Positions 60,675 through 64,000 of a stretch of DNA of 64,000 nucleotides are shown piece by piece (the stretch's first letter is position 1; the number at the start of each line of letters is the position of its first letter). The position numbers and the translations under genes are program-made. Where the stretch lies: the NCBI GenBank assembly GCA_004299845.1, contig CP036201.1, forward strand, positions 1,054,001 through 1,118,000, written 5' to 3'. Origin of the DNA: Verrucomicrobia bacterium S94 (lineage in GTDB: Bacteria > Verrucomicrobiota > Kiritimatiellia > Kiritimatiellales > Pontiellaceae). The notes beneath the pieces were generated by a model that was not told where the DNA came from, ran no database searches, and saw nothing but the letters and a program-made list of their open reading frames with translations.

Positions 60675-63600
60675 ATGAAAAAGATTCGTTTACTGCTGAT
60701 GTGTACTGTTATGCCCGTGTTCAGCAGTCTGGGCTTTTTTAATGCCGCAACCGATATTTTAATTCCGCAGTATGACAGCAATCATGATCCCGACGATATT
60801 CATTCAATTGCGGCACTGGGTTGTATGCTGGCTCATGAGGATTACAGCAATGTGAACTATTTTGCCGTTCATGGTGCCTACGGTATTCAGAACGATAATA
60901 ACTTTATTGATTCACCTCAGTTTTTTAAGCTGGTTTTCGGGCAGGAGGATGAGAAATGGGTGAATGCTTCGCCTCAGGATCCGGACTGGAACGGGGCTGT
61001 TGCTAAAATAGCAGCAAAGGTGAAACCGGTTCTGGATGCCGGTGGGAAGGCCTGGGTTGCCGAGGCCGGGCAATCGGATATTACGGCAGACTGGGTTGCT
61101 GCGCTGATTGCGGATGGGGTTCCTGAAGCCACGGTTAAATCCAATGTGGTTGTGGTTCAGCATAGCGACTGGAATGAAGAGCACACTACGGCGGAGGATC
61201 TGGCCTATGTGAAACTGAAGTGTAACTATCAGGTCATTAATGACGGCAACGGCACCTCAACCGCTCGAGATCCCGGTGCTCCGGCGACACCAAGCTATCG
61301 ATCGACAACCACCAGCTTTCAGGTGGATGCAATGACTTCACCGAACAACAAGGCCCGGGCGTATTGGCTGGAAGCGGACTGGGTTATTCAGGATGAAGGG
61401 TATCTGCCGAGTCATTCGTCCATTACCGTCGGGGGTGTGGATTTTTCCGATGCGGTTGAGGCGCACTGGATTTTCGGTTCCCCGACGGACTGCAATACCA
61501 TTGCCAAATTCTGGGATAAATTTGTAACCAATGTTCCGGATCCCAATCCTGAACCTGAATATCCGGCACGCGATTACGGAGCCGGCGGAGAAGAAACAGA
61601 GACGGACGGGGTCTGGATCGAAAATAACGGGATTGTTGTCATTGAACCGGAACATGGAGAACTGCATGAGGACTGGGTGGTTCAACCCAGCACGTATCTG
61701 GATGATCCGACGATGGCCGGAAGCATGGGCGACGGCTGGATTGAGTGGAACGGGGCTCAGAAATTCAGCACGACATTAGACGATGCGCTTGCGAACGGAA
61801 TCTCCACCTTCCGCTTTGAAATCAAGACGGCCGGAGACTACACATTCCGGTGGCGTTCAAAACAGTATGATGATGTAGAGGCCGGTGATGCCGGTAATGA
61901 CACGTATGTGAAATTTGAAACCGGCACACCGTTGCCGATGACGGCGAACGACGGCAGTACTCAGACGATAACCAAATTCACAAAGGTCTGGGTGCAGAGT
62001 CAGGCTTCCTGGTCCTGGAATACCAGCTTTGAACCTGTGCATGGTGTATTTGTAACGAATCCGAAAGTACATTATGACGCCGGGATTCATGAGATCAAAA
62101 TTGCTGGCCGTTCCAAGGGACATGCCATCGATCGGCTCATTCTTTATCACAGCACGGCAAATGGTTCGACAGCTCAGAATGCCCCCGAATCTGAACGTAT
62201 TTCGACAGAGTCCTACGTCTATGAGGCGGTAAATGATTTTCCGGAAATCAATGCCGGAGAGGTAAATTACTATAAGGATAACGGAAACAACGCTCTGGCT
62301 ATTAATGCCGCAACGGTAAGCAACCGGGGTAAGTTTGCCCGGGCAGAAACCGTCTTCAGCGGTTCAACAGGAGTGTATGATGTCACGATCACGGCGCTCA
62401 GGGAACTCGATGGAGAATGTGTTTATCAGTTTCTTGTTAACGGGGTTGTGAGAGGGTCTGCAACAAACAGTCCCGCTACTGTTGATTATGAGGAGCAGGA
62501 TCACACCTTCCGCAATATCACCATTCCGGAAGGAGCCACAATTGCTGTTCAGTCTAAAACAGATTCCAACGGTCTTGTTGCAGAGGACGACGGCTTTGCC
62601 TGGGCGCGGGGACGCTGGCGCACACTCAGCGTGGTCGAAAACAGTTCGGGCACGGGACTCTCCGTATCAGCAGGTCCGGATCAGACGCTGTATTTTCCGC
62701 CGGCATCCACCCTGATTCAAGGTTCGGCGTCTGATGACAGTGCGGTGGTATCCACAGAATGGACTCAAGTTTCCGGGCCGAATAGTGCGACGTTGTCTGG
62801 CACAAATACTGTAACACTGAGTGCTTTAAATCTGATTGAAGGGACCTATCTCTTCCGTCTGACCGTCATGGATGATGAAGGAAATATCGGAATTGATGAG
62901 GTTTCAGTTATTGTAGAGAACGAGCCGCCGATTATTCCGACGATTTCGCTTTTGAAGGAGGATTTTGAGGGAGCAGCCACCGGAAGCCAGTCGCTGGCGG
63001 GAACGGTGGTTGAAGCCGCTAATACATTGTCGGCTAAAGTGGTTGAAGCTCCGGCTGCCTTTACCGGTGCATCCGGAAATGTGATTCTTCTTTCAACCGG
63101 TGCAAATAGTTATTCCGCCATACGGTCGCCCGGTGCAATTGATCTGAGTTCGTATTATTTCCGGGATGGTGATCACTATTCTATTTCGTTTGATATCTAT
63201 ATTCCGATCAATCTGGCGGTATCTGTAGGCGGGGTAAATTTCCGCTGGAAAGATGCATCTAACACCGGTAACGGGCCGACGGTTTCTGACTTTGCCACGT
63301 TAAGTGCCGGGGTTCATCATATTGATTATACAGGTACCTTTCCGGTAAATACCGGCGGCAGCGACTTCAATCCCTCCAGTGTTCAACCCTTTATCTGGTT
63401 TCATCAGGATGGTGCTGAGCTTGCTGATTATGTCTACATGGACAACCTCGAATTTAAAATCTGGGCGCCGAATGTGGCTCCTGAATTTGCATCCGATCCG
63501 ATCAATGGCGGTTCGGTGCAGCAGGGATATTCCTACGTTGGAGCACTCGCGGATCATGCATCCGATCCGAATGGCGATGCTCTGGTTTTTTCAAAAACCA

Positions 63601-64000
63601 GCGGCCCCGCATGGCTGGAGGTTGCAGTCGATGGAACGCTGAGCGGAACGCCGGCGGAATCGGATGTCGGTACAAACCGTTTTGATGTGGTTGTTGAAGA
63701 TCCCTCCGGGGAAACAGATACGGCCGAGCTGACCATTGTTGTGCTTGATGGACCGCCGCCATTGGAACAGACCATGTTATGGGAAGAGGATTTCGATACC
63801 ATTGCGGTAGGAACCACTTCCGGCAATAATCAGACGCTGGCCGGCACAGCGGTGCAGACCGCGAATACCTTAAGTGGTGAAGTGGTGGCTGCTCCTGCCG
63901 GATTCAGCACGGCCTCCGGGAATGTATTCGTGATAAGCACTGCGGATAATGCTTATTCCGCCATACGGCCATCCGCTAATCCGATAGACCTGTCTTCCTA
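60675..64000 (+). CDS. Giant secreted multi-domain protein, cut by window edge
   Basis: Reads open from ATG 60675 through the right edge, giving 1108 residues, with an AGAGGAA ribosome site. After a signal peptide the N-domain has IPQYDSNHDPDDIHSIAALG. This Asp cluster is like that of the 18683 protein and nucleoside hydrolase/DUF1593 folds. It also has VQHSDWNEE, the counterpart of VSHHDYNE. Next come a CBM-like domain (FRFEIKTAGDYTFRW), a second such domain, a PKD-like domain (VSAGPDQTLYFPP), a LamG-like region (EDFEGAATGSQSLAGTVV), a cadherin-like Ig domain and the start of another LamG-like region (EEDFDTIAVGTTSGNNQTLA). The activity is not known. It is likely regulated with the GH29 operon upstream. 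Confidence 0.85.
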   Translation, partial: MKKIRLLLMCTVMPVFSSLGFFNAATDILIPQYDSNHDPDDIHSIAALGCMLAHEDYSNVNYFAVHGAYGIQNDNNFIDSPQFFKLVFGQEDEKWVNASPQDPDWNGAVAKIAAKVKPVLDAGGKAWVAEAGQSDITADWVAALIADGVPEATVKSNVVVVQHSDWNEEHTTAEDLAYVKLKCNYQVINDGNGTSTARDPGAPATPSYRSTTTSFQVDAMTSPNNKARAYWLEADWVIQDEGYLPSHSSITVGGVDFSDAVEAHWIFGSPTDCNTIAKFWDKFVTNVPDPNPEPEYPARDYGAGGEETETDGVWIENNGIVVIEPEHGELHEDWVVQPSTYLDDPTMAGSMGDGWIEWNGAQKFSTTLDDALANGISTFRFEIKTAGDYTFRWRSKQYDDVEAGDAGNDTYVKFETGTPLPMTANDGSTQTITKFTKVWVQSQASWSWNTSFEPVHGVFVTNPKVHYDAGIHEIKIAGRSKGHAIDRLILYHSTANGSTAQNAPESERISTESYVYEAVNDFPEINAGEVNYYKDNGNNALAINAATVSNRGKFARAETVFSGSTGVYDVTITALRELDGECVYQFLVNGVVRGSATNSPATVDYEEQDHTFRNITIPEGATIAVQSKTDSNGLVAEDDGFAWARGRWRTLSVVENSSGTGLSVSAGPDQTLYFPPASTLIQGSASDDSAVVSTEWTQVSGPNSATLSGTNTVTLSALNLIEGTYLFRLTVMDDEGNIGIDEVSVIVENEPPIIPTISLLKEDFEGAATGSQSLAGTVVEAANTLSAKVVEAPAAFTGASGNVILLSTGANSYSAIRSPGAIDLSSYYFRDGDHYSISFDIYIPINLAVSVGGVNFRWKDASNTGNGPTVSDFATLSAGVHHIDYTGTFPVNTGGSDFNPSSVQPFIWFHQDGAELADYVYMDNLEFKIWAPNVAPEFASDPINGGSVQQGYSYVGALADHASDPNGDALVFSKTSGPAWLEVAVDGTLSGTPAESDVGTNRFDVVVEDPSGETDTAELTIVVLDGPPPLEQTMLWEEDFDTIAVGTTSGNNQTLAGTAVQTANTLSGEVVAAPAGFSTASGNVFVISTADNAYSAIRPSANPIDLSS

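Overview
The window looks like a chromosomal polysaccharide-utilisation region from a marine, sulfatase-rich member of the PVC superphylum, most likely Kiritimatiellota (Pontiella-like). This is inference from gene content: many type I sulfatases with Sec signals, a PEP-CTERM protein, an ECF sigma factor of the Rhodopirellula/Verrucomicrobium type with a FecR partner, histidine kinases with OB-fold-like extracytoplasmic segments, Gfo/Idh/MocA and DUF1080 pairs, LamG and DNRLRE-type modules, and no SusC/SusD. No rRNA, tRNA or CRISPR array was seen, and no gap between genes exceeds 300 bases.

Layout. 1-0.8 kb: end of an ISL3-like insertion sequence. 0.86-3.1 kb: a frameshifted double SUMF1-like gene, then a 156-base MITE-like inverted repeat. 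3.3-10.6 kb (minus): four abutting sulfatase genes and a HAD hydrolase. 10.8-13.6 kb: kinase/regulator pair 1. 13.7-16.7 kb: a secreted LamG/FAD oxidoreductase broken by one base. 16.8-26.6 kb: sigma factor, FecR protein with a lectin-like tail, a giant secreted protein, and two broken genes (beta-helix protein, sulfatase). 26.8-32 kb: Gfo/Idh, DUF1080 and kinase/regulator pair 2. 32.1-40.3 kb: PEP-CTERM protein, LamG protein, GH16 enzyme and an intact copy of the LamG/FAD oxidoreductase. 40.3-44.9 kb (minus): PAS-AraC regulator, sulfatase, GH86-like enzyme. 45.0-49.5 kb: second Gfo/Idh-DUF1080 pair, a beta-propeller glycosidase-like protein and a XylR-like regulator. 49.5-60.5 kb: LacI repressor, four GH29 genes, a decayed second lacI, and kinase/regulator pair 3. 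60.7 kb to the end: a second giant secreted protein, cut by the window edge.

Together the genes fit degradation of a sulfated red-algal galactan such as agar or porphyran. Endo-enzymes (GH16, GH86) would cut the chain, sulfatases would desulfate it, GH29 exo-enzymes would remove L-fucose or L-galactose ends, and two sets of Gfo/Idh plus DUF1080 proteins could open glycosides through 3-keto intermediates. The substrate is inferred from family combination, not proven. Regulation is dense: three hybrid-like two-component pairs, one sigma/FecR pair, AraC, XylR and LacI proteins. Two sets of shared DNA sites are visible: paired LacI-type operators flanking promoters in front of two GH29 genes, and a 17-20 base dyad in front of several genes next to pairs 1 and 2.

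At least six genes carry single-base lesions, several in homopolymer runs. They may be real decay or sequence errors, and this should be kept in mind when reading the affected entries.
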